Shown here: one piece after another, positions 9,646 through 18,351 of the stretch | Layout: the number at the start of each line of letters is the position of its first letter | Position numbering within the stretch: the first letter of the stretch is position 1 | Assembly: GCF_018390535.1 (NCBI RefSeq) | Contig: NZ_JAHBBW010000006.1 | Location: forward strand, 62,001-126,000 | Direction: 5' to 3' | Origin: Bacteroides propionicigenes | GTDB taxonomy: Bacteria > Bacteroidota > Bacteroidia > Bacteroidales > Bacteroidaceae | DNA: 64,000 nucleotides | The notes under the pieces: model-generated | Seen by the model: only the letters and a program-made list of their open reading frames with translations | Database searches by the model: none | What the model was told of the DNA's origin: nothing | Position numbers and translations under genes: made by a program

Positions 9646-11043
9646 ATGTGGAATTTTTTAGCACCACCTGCCCATAGGCAGGAACTGCCGGCAGAGAAGA
9701 TTGACTCTACGTATAAGAGTTATCGTTGGCAAGTTTTCTTAGGTATCTTTATCGGTTACGCAGGTTTTTATATCGTGCGTAAGAACTTCTCAATGGCTAT
9801 TCCGGAGCTTGCCCAGTTTGGCTTTGAAAAAGGAGAGTTAAGTATCGTCCTTTCTATGAACGCTGTGGCTTATGCTCTGTCCAAGTTCTTAATGGGAAGT
9901 GTGTCCGACCGTAGTAATGCACGCGTGTTCCTTCCATTGGGTTTAGTTTTGGCTGCTGTTTCCATGATGTTTATGATTGTGCCGGTACAGTTCTTCGGTC
10001 CGGAACAGAAATCATTGGCTATCATCGTAATGGCTGCCCTGAACTTCCTTGTGGGTTGGTTTAACGGTATGGGTTGGCCTCCTTGCGGACGTGTCATGAC
10101 CCACTGGTTCTCTGTGACCGAGCGCGGCACAATGATGTCCATCTGGAACTGTGCCCATAATGTGGGCGGTGCATTGGTAGGTCCGATGGCTGTTTATGGT
10201 GCACTGTGGTTCGGTTCTTGGTTCTATGGCGCTGATGCATCCCGTTACTTCCTTATCGGTACGTATGTGTTTCCGGCAGCAGTGGCTATCCTTGTGGCAT
10301 TGGTGGCATATTGCCTGATTCGCGATACTCCACAATCCTGCGGTCTTCCCACTATTGAGAAATACCGTAATGACTATCCTAAGAATTATAGTGAAAAGCA
10401 GGAAGAAGTGCTTACGGCAAAAGAAATTTTCTTTAAGCATGTGTTCAATAATAAGATGCTTTGGTACATCGCTATTGCCAACGCATTTGTGTACATGGTA
10501 CGTTACGGATGTCTGGACTGGGCTCCTACTTTCCTGAAGGAAGCGCAGGGATATGACATCAAGCAAGCCGGTTGGGCATACTTTGCTTATGAGTTTGCGG
10601 CAATACCCGGAACATTGGTTTGCGGCTGGCTCAGTGATAAAGTTTTTAAGGGCGGACGTGCAATGACCACTATCATCTTTATGGCTATTGTTGCACTGTT
10701 CATTTTCCTCTATTGGCAATATTCCGATAATTATGTTGTTGTAACCTTGTCTCTGATAGCTATCGGTTTCTTTATTTATGGACCGGTAATGCTGATTGGT
10801 GTCCAAGCGCTTGACCTTGCTCCCAAGAATGCCGCAGGTACGGCTGCCGGACTTACCGGTTTCTTCGGATATTTCTTCGGAACAGCTATCCTTGCCAACG
10901 TGGTTCTCGGTTATGTAGCTGAGATGGCAGGTTGGGACTGGACTTTCATACTGTTGCTTATAGCGTGCGCCTTGTCCATCTTGCTGATGTCTTTCACTTA
11001 TAAAGACGAAAAGGCATTACTTGCAGAAAGAAATAAAAAATAA
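9646..11043 (+). CDS. glpT: Glycerol-3-phosphate transporter (MFS)
   Basis: Inner-membrane antiporter of the organophosphate:phosphate family that imports sn-glycerol-3-phosphate in exchange for phosphate. At 465 residues with about 12 hydrophobic segments it has the family size. GYAGFYIVRKNFSMAIP near residue 40 matches the conserved first helix, including the Arg used for phosphate binding in GlpT, and GWFNGMGWPPCGR follows later. A related hexose-phosphate carrier (UhpT/UhpC) cannot be excluded from sequence alone, but its place directly after glpABC argues for GlpT. Confidence 0.9.
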   Translation: MWNFLAPPAHRQELPAEKIDSTYKSYRWQVFLGIFIGYAGFYIVRKNFSMAIPELAQFGFEKGELSIVLSMNAVAYALSKFLMGSVSDRSNARVFLPLGLVLAAVSMMFMIVPVQFFGPEQKSLAIIVMAALNFLVGWFNGMGWPPCGRVMTHWFSVTERGTMMSIWNCAHNVGGALVGPMAVYGALWFGSWFYGADASRYFLIGTYVFPAAVAILVALVAYCLIRDTPQSCGLPTIEKYRNDYPKNYSEKQEEVLTAKEIFFKHVFNNKMLWYIAIANAFVYMVRYGCLDWAPTFLKEAQGYDIKQAGWAYFAYEFAAIPGTLVCGWLSDKVFKGGRAMTTIIFMAIVALFIFLYWQYSDNYVVVTLSLIAIGFFIYGPVMLIGVQALDLAPKNAAGTAAGLTGFFGYFFGTAILANVVLGYVAEMAGWDWTFILLLIACALSILLMSFTYKDEKALLAERNKK

Positions 11044-11100
11044 TCTTTTTAAGATAATATAGAATGATTTTAAACCAGTATTTACCTTAAAAATTAAACT

Positions 11101-12513
11101 ATGTTGAAGAATCCAATCAAATTAAGTGCAACCTTGTTAGGTATGGCATTAGTAGCTTTCACTTCCTGTGAAGACCAAGATTTTACAGATGTGAATAATG
11201 ATGCAACACGTGTTGAAGTAAACACAATCTCTCCAGAAATGGCGAAAGTGCGCGACTATGTACCCGATTATGCCGTAATGGCGCATCGCGGTTCTACCTT
11301 CTGGGCTCCGGAAGAAACAGAATCTGCATGGCGTTGGGCACGCGAAATGGGTGTAGACTATCTGGAATCGGATTTGCAATGTACAAAGGATGGTGTTATC
11401 CTTGCCAATCACGATGATAACTTGAAACGTACCACTAATATTGAGAATGTATATAGTGAGTTAGTACCGGCTACTCGTAAGGCTTTCTATATGCGTCATG
11501 GAGTGAGTGAGGCAGATGCAGAGAAGCTTGTTGCGGCTGATAAAGCCAGTTTCCGTCCTTACTATGCAATGTCCTATATGTACGAAGAATTACTGGCGCT
11601 TGATGCCGGTAGTTGGTTCAACGAAACAAGTATTGAACAAGCTCGTGAGGAGTTTTCAGAACAACATCAGTATGTATCAGCTCTGGAAGACCAGATTCGT
11701 TACGCTGAAGGTAAAATGTTGAAACGTGATAGTAACGGTGAACGCGTATATACTGTTACCGGTACATGGAATCCTGATAAACCCCGTGATTGCCTGACAT
11801 ATAAATTCGAGTATGTGGACGACCCGCAGGATACCGGTCATCGTCCGGGTGTTTACATTGAGTTCAAGGAGTCTTGGCTGAATCCTTCGGATTTTGAGAA
11901 ACGTGTTTATGATAAACTTGATGAACTTGGCTGGAACATTATCACTAAACCTTGTGACGGAGAACCTTTCTACAAGAATAATAAAGTAAATGTAGGTAAC
12001 ACTAACGGTAAAGTTATCCTTCAAACATTCTCTCTTGAAAGTCTTCGTCGTACTGCAGAAGAATTCAAGGGTAAAATTCCTATGTGTTTCTTGTTGTGGG
12101 AAGGCAATGGGGCTACCGACTTGAAGTATGACACTCCTCAGGGTTATGCCTCTTTCATTAATCTCGGTTTGGAATATAAGGCTCATATCATTGGTCCTTG
12201 TATTGCAGGTGCTCCTAATAATTATCCGGAAATGAATGCTCCATGGCAGGCTTATCTTATTAAGAAATCCGGTATGCTCAATCATCCGTACTCATTCGAC
12301 TCTTATGCGCAAATGGGAAAATACTTCGGTCAATACAACTGGGGAAATACTGTACAATATGATGAAGTGCTACATGGTATTTATGGTGACGGTTTGTTTA
12401 CTAACCGCTCAGAAATGAGTCTGAAGTACTTAATTGACAATGGTCTACGTAAGGCTCCGGCACCTCAGGAAGTTCCTGATGCAGTTAAAACGCTTGAAAG
12501 ACTTGGTTACTAA
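11101..12513 (+). CDS. glpQ: GlpQ-like glycerophosphodiester phosphodiesterase lipoprotein
   Basis: Hydrolyses glycerophosphodiesters to glycerol-3-phosphate and an alcohol, feeding GlpT and GlpABC. The N-terminus has a signal peptide ending in AFTSC (about Cys22), so it is probably a lipoprotein. The GDPD signature is present: VMAHRGSTFWAPEET, then ESDLQCTKDGVILANHDD. At 470 residues it is longer than the usual 330-370. The extra length lies between the HDD motif and YIEFKESW, about residues 115-255, and is helical and charged. Confidence 0.87.
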   Translation: MLKNPIKLSATLLGMALVAFTSCEDQDFTDVNNDATRVEVNTISPEMAKVRDYVPDYAVMAHRGSTFWAPEETESAWRWAREMGVDYLESDLQCTKDGVILANHDDNLKRTTNIENVYSELVPATRKAFYMRHGVSEADAEKLVAADKASFRPYYAMSYMYEELLALDAGSWFNETSIEQAREEFSEQHQYVSALEDQIRYAEGKMLKRDSNGERVYTVTGTWNPDKPRDCLTYKFEYVDDPQDTGHRPGVYIEFKESWLNPSDFEKRVYDKLDELGWNIITKPCDGEPFYKNNKVNVGNTNGKVILQTFSLESLRRTAEEFKGKIPMCFLLWEGNGATDLKYDTPQGYASFINLGLEYKAHIIGPCIAGAPNNYPEMNAPWQAYLIKKSGMLNHPYSFDSYAQMGKYFGQYNWGNTVQYDEVLHGIYGDGLFTNRSEMSLKYLIDNGLRKAPAPQEVPDAVKTLERLGY

Positions 12514-12546
12514 TTAATTTATTAACACTAATACAGATTATATTAT

Positions 12547-13890
12547 ATGAAAAAGTATATTTTAATGCCGGTATTGGCTGCATTGTCACTGTCAGGATCG
12601 GTAGTCCAAGCTCAGGACTTTGATAATAAGCCGGTTGTTAATGTTAGCAACGCCAAGGAAAATTTGAACTTTACGATTGGTGCACGTTTTATGATGGACG
12701 GTGCATACTATCACTCTGATTTTACTCCTGTTAAATCGGGAGCTGCCATCACTGATGCCCGTATTCGTACTTCAATGAGTTATGAAGATTGGTATTTCTA
12801 TGCAGATTTTGACTTCTCTAAAGGTAAATTCTCACAGAAGAACATATTCCTGCAATACTCGCTGGAAGGTGCAAAAGGTACCCATCGCTTCAAAGCCGGT
12901 TACTACAACAATCCGGCATCAATGGCAAACAATACCAGCCGTGGAAGTTTGCACTTTATTTCCCGTTCGGCTGCAGCCAATGCTTTCTCACCCTCTCGCG
13001 AACTCGGTTTGAGTTATATTTTCTACAATGATCATTTCTTTGCTAATCAAGGTGTGTTTGCCGAAAATAAGTACAATGACCAGCCGTCAGGTTATCAAGG
13101 AATGTCATTCGGTGGCCGTTGGTTATGGCGTCCTATCAATAATGAAGACAGGACATTCCATGTAGGAGCCGCTTTCCGTTATGCTAATATTGCTACCGGT
13201 ACAGTAGAAAATAATGTGTTGAAAACAGAGTTGAATATTGGTTCTTCCTTGGAGACTTACGTAGACCCTACTCAAGACTTCTTGTCTGCTAAATTGCCAT
13301 GGGCGAAAAATGTGTTTGATGTTGGCGCTGAGTTCTTGTACAAAACAGATAACTTCTTTACTCGCGGTGAGTATATGTACAAGCATGTTACTAAAGACCG
13401 CGATGATCAGGCTTTGTTTGAGGCCAATTTGGGATCTATCGATTCTTGGGGAACGCTTGAATCATGGCAGAAGGGTAACCCGCTTGGCGAAAACTCTTTC
13501 CATGGCGCTTATATTGAGGCTGGTTACAAAATCTTCGGCGATCCGTATCAATACAGCAATTCGGACGGCTTGTTGAAAGGCTTGAACGGCAGAGCACTTG
13601 AAGTAGTTGCCCGTTATAGCTATACAGGGCTGAATGACCTCGTTGATGGTGAAAAGTATGTTCCCGGACGTGACCAATACTATCCTAACGGTATATTGGC
13701 AGACTATCCTGCAACATCATTAAGCATCGGCGGCGGTAATATGCATTCGGCTACTTTGGGCGTAAACTACTCTTTCAACAAGTTTGCTCAGGTAATGTTG
13801 AGTTACACATACAATCGTCTTGACCGTGATAAATTCCAGTACGATAAGAATTTCCACGTGCTTCAAGCTCGTTTGATGTTCCAATTCTGA
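12547..13890 (+). CDS. OprO/OprP-like outer membrane porin
   Basis: Predicted outer-membrane beta-barrel of 447 residues. A signal peptide (about 1-22, ending VVQAQ) is followed by alternating hydrophobic and aromatic strands and a terminal strand HVLQARLMFQF that ends in Phe, the outer-membrane insertion signature. The pattern, with DWYFYADFDFSKGKF, resembles phosphate-selective porins of the OprO/OprP type. As last gene of the glp operon, 33 bp after the GlpQ-like gene, it may admit glycerol phosphates or phosphodiesters; that substrate is inferred from context. Confidence 0.75.
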   Translation: MKKYILMPVLAALSLSGSVVQAQDFDNKPVVNVSNAKENLNFTIGARFMMDGAYYHSDFTPVKSGAAITDARIRTSMSYEDWYFYADFDFSKGKFSQKNIFLQYSLEGAKGTHRFKAGYYNNPASMANNTSRGSLHFISRSAAANAFSPSRELGLSYIFYNDHFFANQGVFAENKYNDQPSGYQGMSFGGRWLWRPINNEDRTFHVGAAFRYANIATGTVENNVLKTELNIGSSLETYVDPTQDFLSAKLPWAKNVFDVGAEFLYKTDNFFTRGEYMYKHVTKDRDDQALFEANLGSIDSWGTLESWQKGNPLGENSFHGAYIEAGYKIFGDPYQYSNSDGLLKGLNGRALEVVARYSYTGLNDLVDGEKYVPGRDQYYPNGILADYPATSLSIGGGNMHSATLGVNYSFNKFAQVMLSYTYNRLDRDKFQYDKNFHVLQARLMFQF

Positions 13891-13940
13891 TTGTGTGCAT
13901 TTGTTTATAATAATGGTTAGTGAGCCTCTGTGGCAGAGGT

Positions 13941-13985
13941 AACAAAAGAAGAGAGGATGCTGCTTATTGCATCCTCTCTTTTGTT
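13941..13985 (+). terminator. Terminator of the glp operon
   Basis: The arm AACAAAAGAAGAGAGGATGC (13941-13960) pairs with GCATCCTCTCTTTTGTT (13969-13985) with a 3-nt bulge. The 8-nt loop and the T-rich right arm fit an intrinsic terminator. A smaller hairpin, CCTCTG-TGG-CAGAGG, sits just before it at about 13924-13938. Confidence 0.8.
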
Positions 13986-14045
13986 GTACAGTAAAGTCTC
14001 TTTGATATTTCTAGATATATATAGTGCCGCAAAAACGAAAAAGTT

Positions 14046-14053
14046 ATAACTTT
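14046..14053 (+). promoter_or_regulatory. Possible -7 box for the rhodanese gene
   Basis: TAACTTTG fits TAnnTTTG and lies 25 bp before the chosen ATG at 14078. I see no clear -33 TTTG at the right distance. Its position inside the longer GTG-started reading frame favours the shorter start. Confidence 0.4.
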
Positions 14054-14077
14054 GGTACATATTCAATTCTGACTAAA

Positions 14078-14476
14078 ATGAGTAAATTAATGAAAGCATT
14101 CTTTGCAGGTATTTGCTTGCTTTTCTCCGCGTTTGTTTCCTGCCAGCAAAAAGGGGGAGACTTCAAATCAGTTTCAACCGATGAATTTGCAATATTGATA
14201 GCCGACCCTGAAATTCAACGGTTGGATGTACGTACGGTTGCCGAATATTCGGAAGAACATATTCCGGGCAGTATCAATGTCAATGTCTTGGACGAACAGT
14301 TTGCTGCCATTGCCGATTCGACGCTTCAGAGGGACAAACCGGTAGCCCTTTATTGCCGGAGCGGAAAACGCAGCAAGAAAGCCGCAGATATCCTGAGCCG
14401 GAAAGGATATACGGTTTATGAGCTTGATAAAGGCTTCAACGGTTGGAAAGAAGCCGGGAAGGAAACGGAGAAATAA
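14078..14476 (+). CDS. Rhodanese-like lipoprotein
   Basis: Exported protein of 132 residues with a single rhodanese domain. The N-terminus is hydrophobic and ends FVSCQQ (Cys22), a plausible lipobox. The rhodanese active-site loop reads LYCRSGKRS with catalytic Cys93, and RLDVRTVAEYSEEHIPGS is the conserved N-terminal part. Such proteins transfer or bind sulfane sulfur; the physiological partner is unknown. I chose the ATG at 14078 because a GTG start at 14024 would precede the likely promoter. Confidence 0.8.
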   Translation: MSKLMKAFFAGICLLFSAFVSCQQKGGDFKSVSTDEFAILIADPEIQRLDVRTVAEYSEEHIPGSINVNVLDEQFAAIADSTLQRDKPVALYCRSGKRSKKAADILSRKGYTVYELDKGFNGWKEAGKETEK

Positions 14477-14479
14477 TTA

Positions 14480-14551
14480 TCACAACTATATACTTTAGTG
14501 TGTCAAGTATTTGTGTATAAAAGCTACTTGCTCGAAAGTATATAGTTGTGA
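14480..14551. repeat. Large inverted repeat between convergent genes
   Basis: TCACAACTATATACTTT at 14480-14496 is perfectly inverted at 14535-14551 (17 bp). The 38-bp interior has a second stem, CAAGTA with TACTTG. No T-tract follows, but the position between the convergent rhodanese and argF' genes suggests a transcription barrier serving both sides. Confidence 0.75.
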
Positions 14552-14559
14552 AGTGTTGT

Positions 14560-15513
14560 TTATAAGTTTTCTATCAGTCGTTTCAATACGACTGTTGCAG
14601 AAATCTCACGGTTGGCAGCTTCCGGTATCACGATAGACTGCGGACTTTCAATGACGTCATCTGTTACAATCATGTTGCGGCGTACCGGCAGGCAGTGCAT
14701 GAAATAGGCATTGTTGGTTACAGCCATTTGGCGGTCGCCTACGGTCCATTCCCGGTCTTTGCTCAGTATTTGCCCGTAGTTGTCGCCGGTGTAGGCGGCC
14801 CAGTTCTTGGCATATATGAAGTCTGCGCCTTCAAAGGCTTTCATCTGGTCGTACTCTACGCGGGCATTACCTACAAACTTAGAATCGAGTTCATAGCCTT
14901 CGGGATGGGTAATGACGAAATCATAGTCTGTTGCATTCATCCATTCGGCAAAAGAGTTGGGAACAGCCTGTGGCAACGGACGCGGATGCGGCGCCCACGT
15001 CATAACGACTTTGGGACGTGCTGTTTTCTTGTATTCTTCAATCGTGATAAGGTCTGCAAAGCTTTGTAGCGGGTGGCGCGTAGCGGCTTCCATTGAGAAT
15101 ACCGGACGACCGGAATATTTAATAAACTGGTTCAGTATTACTTCATTGTAATCATATTCACGGTCTTCAAAACGGGCAAAGGAACGTACACCGATTACAT
15201 CGCAATAGCATCCCATTACGGGGATGGCCTCCAGCAAATGTTCCGGTTTGTCACCGTCCATGATGACACCGCGTTCAGTTTCCAGTTTCCATGCTCCCTG
15301 ATTAATGTCCAGTACAATGACGTTCATGCCCAGATTGAGGGCGGCTTTTTGAGTGCTGAGGCGGGTACGCAGACTTGAGTTGAAGAATATCATCATTAGT
15401 GTCTTGTTACGTCCCAGCTCCACATATTTGAAACGGTCTTTTTTGATTTCGAATGCCTCGTCCAGTGCAGTCTTCAGGTCACCGATGTCCTGCACGCATG
15501 TAAAGTTCTTCAT
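14560..15513 (-). CDS. argF': N-succinylornithine carbamoyltransferase
   Basis: Transfers the carbamoyl group of carbamoyl phosphate to an N-acylated ornithine in arginine synthesis. The 317 residues include the phosphate-binding SSLRTRLS loop and the HCLPVRR motif. As I recall it, the sequence is nearly identical to the B. fragilis enzyme, which uses N-succinylornithine. Residue 90 is Pro (GDKPEH), the residue reported to set succinyl over acetyl specificity. It is last in a run DUF2007-proB-proA-argF'. Many databases label this family N-acetylornithine carbamoyltransferase. Confidence 0.9.
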   Translation of the reverse strand: MKNFTCVQDIGDLKTALDEAFEIKKDRFKYVELGRNKTLMMIFFNSSLRTRLSTQKAALNLGMNVIVLDINQGAWKLETERGVIMDGDKPEHLLEAIPVMGCYCDVIGVRSFARFEDREYDYNEVILNQFIKYSGRPVFSMEAATRHPLQSFADLITIEEYKKTARPKVVMTWAPHPRPLPQAVPNSFAEWMNATDYDFVITHPEGYELDSKFVGNARVEYDQMKAFEGADFIYAKNWAAYTGDNYGQILSKDREWTVGDRQMAVTNNAYFMHCLPVRRNMIVTDDVIESPQSIVIPEAANREISATVVLKRLIENL

Positions 15514-15534
15514 ACTTTTTTTAGTGATTAGTGA

Positions 15535-16782
15535 TTATTTTCTTACCTGTCCTTCTCCTTCGACAATCCACTTGTACGTGGTGATTTCCTCTAAAGCCAT
15601 AGGACCGCGTGCATGCAGCTTCTGGGTGCTGATACCAATTTCCGCACCCAGTCCGAACTGTGCCCCGTCCGTAAAGGAAGTGGGGGCGTTGACATAGACG
15701 CAGGCCGCATCCACTTCGCGGCAGAACCATTCGGCGTGTTCTTTATCTTCGGTTACGATACATTCACTGTGTTTGGAACCGTATCGTTGTATGTGCGCCA
15801 TGGCATCGGTTATACTGTCCACAACTTTCACAGCTATCTTATAGTCCAAGAATTCCGTACCGAAATCTTCTTCCGCAGCTTCCTTCAGCAGTTCGGCGGG
15901 ATAGTGGCCCTGCAAAGAGGTGTATGCGGATGTATCTGCGTAGATAGTAACGTTGCTTTTCTGCAGCGGTGCGCAGAGTGCGGGCAGGTCTTTTGTGCGG
16001 TTGCCGTCTACAAGCAGGCAGTCTAAAGCGTTGCACACACTGACACGGCGTGTTTTGGCGTTGTTGATTATGGCGGCTCCTTTTTCTACGTCTCCATAAC
16101 GGTCGAAGAATGTATGGCATATGCCTGCACCGGTTTCTATCACCGGAATGGTGGCATTCTGTCGGACAAAGTTGATGAGACTGCTGCTACCGCGCGGGAT
16201 AATCAGGTCTACATAGCCGTTGGCATGCAATAATTGTGCGGTGGCTTCACGGTCGGCAGGAAGCAGTTCCACGATATGCAGGTCTACTTCAAACTGTTTT
16301 AGTACATCATGTATTACGCTGATGATGGCACGGTTGGAATAGTCCGCGTCACTTCCGCCTTTCAGTATGCAGGCATTGCCACTCTTGAAGCAGAGTGAAA
16401 ACACATCAAAACTGACGTTGGGGCGTGCTTCGTAGATGATGCCGATTACTCCGAAAGGTACGCTCACACGTTTTATTTTCAGTCCGTTGGGCATTACATC
16501 TTGTTTTTGTATGCGTCCCACGGGTGAGGGGAGTTCGGCGACTTTACGGATGTCGTCTGCGATGCCTTTCAGACGGTCAGCGGTGAGCTTCAAGCGGTCG
16601 TACTTCGGATTGGAAATGTCCATACGTTGCAAGTCTTTCCGGTTTTCGGCAAGAATGAAGTCTGTCTTTTCTTCAGCTGCATCTGCAACAGCCAGCAATA
16701 TTTGGTTAATCTTTTCGTCGTTCAGCGCCAGTAGCTTGCGGCTGGCGTCCTGTACAGCGGAAAAAGTCTTCTGTAAATCCAT
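15535..16782 (-). CDS. proA: Glutamate-5-semialdehyde dehydrogenase
   Basis: Second step of proline synthesis: NADPH-dependent reduction of glutamyl-5-phosphate to the semialdehyde. The 415-residue length is normal. The aldehyde-dehydrogenase-type catalytic Cys lies in [10 protein letters not shown], and [23 protein letters not shown] and the C-terminal [15 protein letters not shown] are typical ProA segments. It lies 62 bp downstream of proB and 21 bp upstream of argF', and a -7-like box precedes it. Confidence 0.93.
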   Translation of the reverse strand: MDLQKTFSAVQDASRKLLALNDEKINQILLAVADAAEEKTDFILAENRKDLQRMDISNPKYDRLKLTADRLKGIADDIRKVAELPSPVGRIQKQDVMPNGLKIKRVSVPFGVIGIIYEARPNVSFDVFSLCFKSGNACILKGGSDADYSNRAIISVIHDVLKQFEVDLHIVELLPADREATAQLLHANGYVDLIIPRGSSSLINFVRQNATIPVIETGAGICHTFFDRYGDVEKGAAIINNAKTRRVSVCNALDCLLVDGNRTKDLPALCAPLQKSNVTIYADTSAYTSLQGHYPAELLKEAAEEDFGTEFLDYKIAVKVVDSITDAMAHIQRYGSKHSECIVTEDKEHAEWFCREVDAACVYVNAPTSFTDGAQFGLGAEIGISTQKLHARGPMALEEITTYKWIVEGEGQVRK

Positions 16783-16810
16783 TTTGTGGTTCCGTTAATT
16801 GATTATTTCG

Positions 16811-16818
16811 CAAATGTA
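16811..16818 (-). promoter_or_regulatory. Possible -7 box before proA
   Basis: Minus-strand TACATTTG fits TAnnTTTG and is 29 bp before the proA ATG, in the 62-bp gap after proB. A secondary start for proA-argF' is possible. No matching -33 box is evident. Confidence 0.35.
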
Positions 16819-16844
16819 GTGATTATTATTGGCATTAATCGGGC

Positions 16845-18002
16845 TTACTCTATATAAAGATAATCGTAGTGCACTACGGGTTTTTTACCATGTTTTCCCA
16901 TAGCTTCGCGCGCTTGTTCCGAGTTACAATTGGCTTTGCCTACACCTATCGGGTTTCCTTCGAAGTCAATGATGCGTATAATGTCGTCTTTCTCGAATTC
17001 ACCCCGTACCTCGGTGATGCCTATGGGGAGGATACTGACTGCCTTGTCCGAGGCAAGTACTTTTGTGGCGCAATCGTTGATGTGCAACTCTCCTTTGGCG
17101 AATCCTTCGCTGTGGGCTATCCATTTTTTTACGCTGGATACGGGCTGGGGGGCGGGGATGAAGCGGGTGTATTTCAATGAAGAATTAAGAATTAAGAATG
17201 AAGAATTGGGCTGCGCTGTCATATCGGATGAAGATTCTTCATTCTTCATTCTTAGTTCTTCATTCCTCAGGATATTGACAAGGATGTTGTCACATTTGCC
17301 GTTGGCTATGATAACAGTGATTCCTTCATCGGCTACTTTACGGGCGATGTTGGTCTTGGTGAGCATTCCGCCGCGTCCGAAGCTGGATTTGGAAGTCTGG
17401 ATGTAAGAAGACAAATCCTTGCCGTGCTCTATTTCACGAATGACTTCTGATGCAGGGTCGGAGGGGGGGCCGTTGTAGATGCCGTCGATGTTGCTGAGGA
17501 TAATCAGGGCCTGTGCGTCCATCATGGAGGCTATCAGCCCGGAAAGTTCGTCATTGTCGGTAAACATCAGTTCGCTGACTGAAATGGTGTCGTTCTCGTT
17601 GACAATGGGGATTACTCCGTTTTCCAGCATCACGGTCATGCAGTTCTTCTGGTTGAGGTAGTGGCGGCGGGTGGCGAAGTTCTCTTTCATGGTGAGTACT
17701 TGCCCCACGGGGATGCCATGCTCGCGGAATAGTTCGTAATAGCGGTTGATAAGCTTGGCTTGCCCCACAGCGGAGAATAGCTGGCGCTGGTCTACACTGT
17801 CCAGTTTCTTGGCGGGGTGTATCTCGCTTCGTCCTGATGCAACGGCTCCGGAAGAAACGAGGATGATTTCTACGCCTGCTTTGTGCAGTTCGGCTACTTG
17901 GTCTACGAGGGCGGACATACGGGTCACGTCCAATGTGCCGTCATGGCGTGTCAATACATTGCTGCCTATTTTGACAGCAATTCTCGTTAGTTGTTGTTCC
18001 AT
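16845..18002 (-). CDS. proB: Glutamate 5-kinase with repeat-derived insertion
   Basis: Phosphorylates glutamate at the start of proline synthesis. The amino-acid kinase domain (about 1-245) shows KIGSNVLT, VSSGAVASG and IVNENDTIS. A PUA domain follows (about 300-375). Between them residues about 246-276 are encoded by a repeat element (see 17176-17267) and read as NEELRMKNEE then NSSFLILNSSL, unrelated to ProB. The frame stays open and total length is 385. Because the insert is in the inter-domain linker, the enzyme may remain active, which is inference. Confidence 0.92.
   Translation of the reverse strand: MEQQLTRIAVKIGSNVLTRHDGTLDVTRMSALVDQVAELHKAGVEIILVSSGAVASGRSEIHPAKKLDSVDQRQLFSAVGQAKLINRYYELFREHGIPVGQVLTMKENFATRRHYLNQKNCMTVMLENGVIPIVNENDTISVSELMFTDNDELSGLIASMMDAQALIILSNIDGIYNGPPSDPASEVIREIEHGKDLSSYIQTSKSSFGRGGMLTKTNIARKVADEGITVIIANGKCDNILVNILRNEELRMKNEESSSDMTAQPNSSFLILNSSLKYTRFIPAPQPVSSVKKWIAHSEGFAKGELHINDCATKVLASDKAVSILPIGITEVRGEFEKDDIIRIIDFEGNPIGVGKANCNSEQAREAMGKHGKKPVVHYDYLYIE
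17176..17267. repeat. Short inverted-repeat element inside proB
   Basis: The left arm at 17177-17207 consists of GAAGAATTAAG-type units; the right arm at 17232-17266 is its approximate reverse complement. The short interior begins GGGCTGCGCT. It belongs to the same family as the copies at 36994-37447 and 39841-39914. It is about 90 bp long and has no stop codon in the proB frame. Confidence 0.85.
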
Positions 18003-18031
18003 ATTTGTGAATCTCCCGTTTCGGGAGGGTT

Positions 18032-18271
18032 TTAATCTCCGTCTTTATTCTTTTCGTATTCGCGGACAACCTCCATGGCGGCCTCGTAGTTGGCTTCATT
18101 GACGAGGACAGCTATATCCACTGCCGTTTCGGGCAAGACGATATTTACTACCATCCCGTCTTTCAAGGTTGATTCGATGTCGTTGTTCTCCAGCAAACTT
18201 TTTACAAGTTGTGCTTCCCAAAGTGATCCTTGAAACACTTCGATGAGTTTGCTTTTATCTTCTTCTTTCAT
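18032..18271 (-). CDS. DUF2007 small protein
   Basis: A cytoplasmic protein of 79 residues resembling the DUF2007 family (putative signal-transducing protein, related to PII-like folds). It shows the typical pattern of an N-terminal beta strand, a helix with EAQLVKSLLENNDIES, a beta hairpin and a final amphipathic helix with acidic and Lys-rich tail. The function of the family is unknown. It is probably first in the proB-proA-argF' transcript, 29 bp upstream of proB. Confidence 0.75.
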   Translation of the reverse strand: MKEEDKSKLIEVFQGSLWEAQLVKSLLENNDIESTLKDGMVVNIVLPETAVDIAVLVNEANYEAAMEVVREYEKNKDGD

Positions 18272-18300
18272 AGCGGTATGAATTTAGAGTTCCTGTTCTA

Positions 18301-18308
18301 CAAATATA
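18301..18308 (-). promoter_or_regulatory. Promoter of the DUF2007-proB-proA-argF' run
   Basis: Minus-strand TATATTTG fits TAnnTTTG and is 30 bp before the DUF2007 ATG. About 20 bp farther upstream there is only a weak TTTA in the -33 position. Confidence 0.5.
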
Positions 18309-18351
18309 ACAAGTTTTTTTGATTTATTGTTTAAACTCCGGCAATTTGTGC

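Noticed and set aside
14024..14077. Longer rhodanese start at GTG 14024
   Set aside because: It would place a -7-like box inside the gene and add 18 residues ahead of a normal signal peptide.
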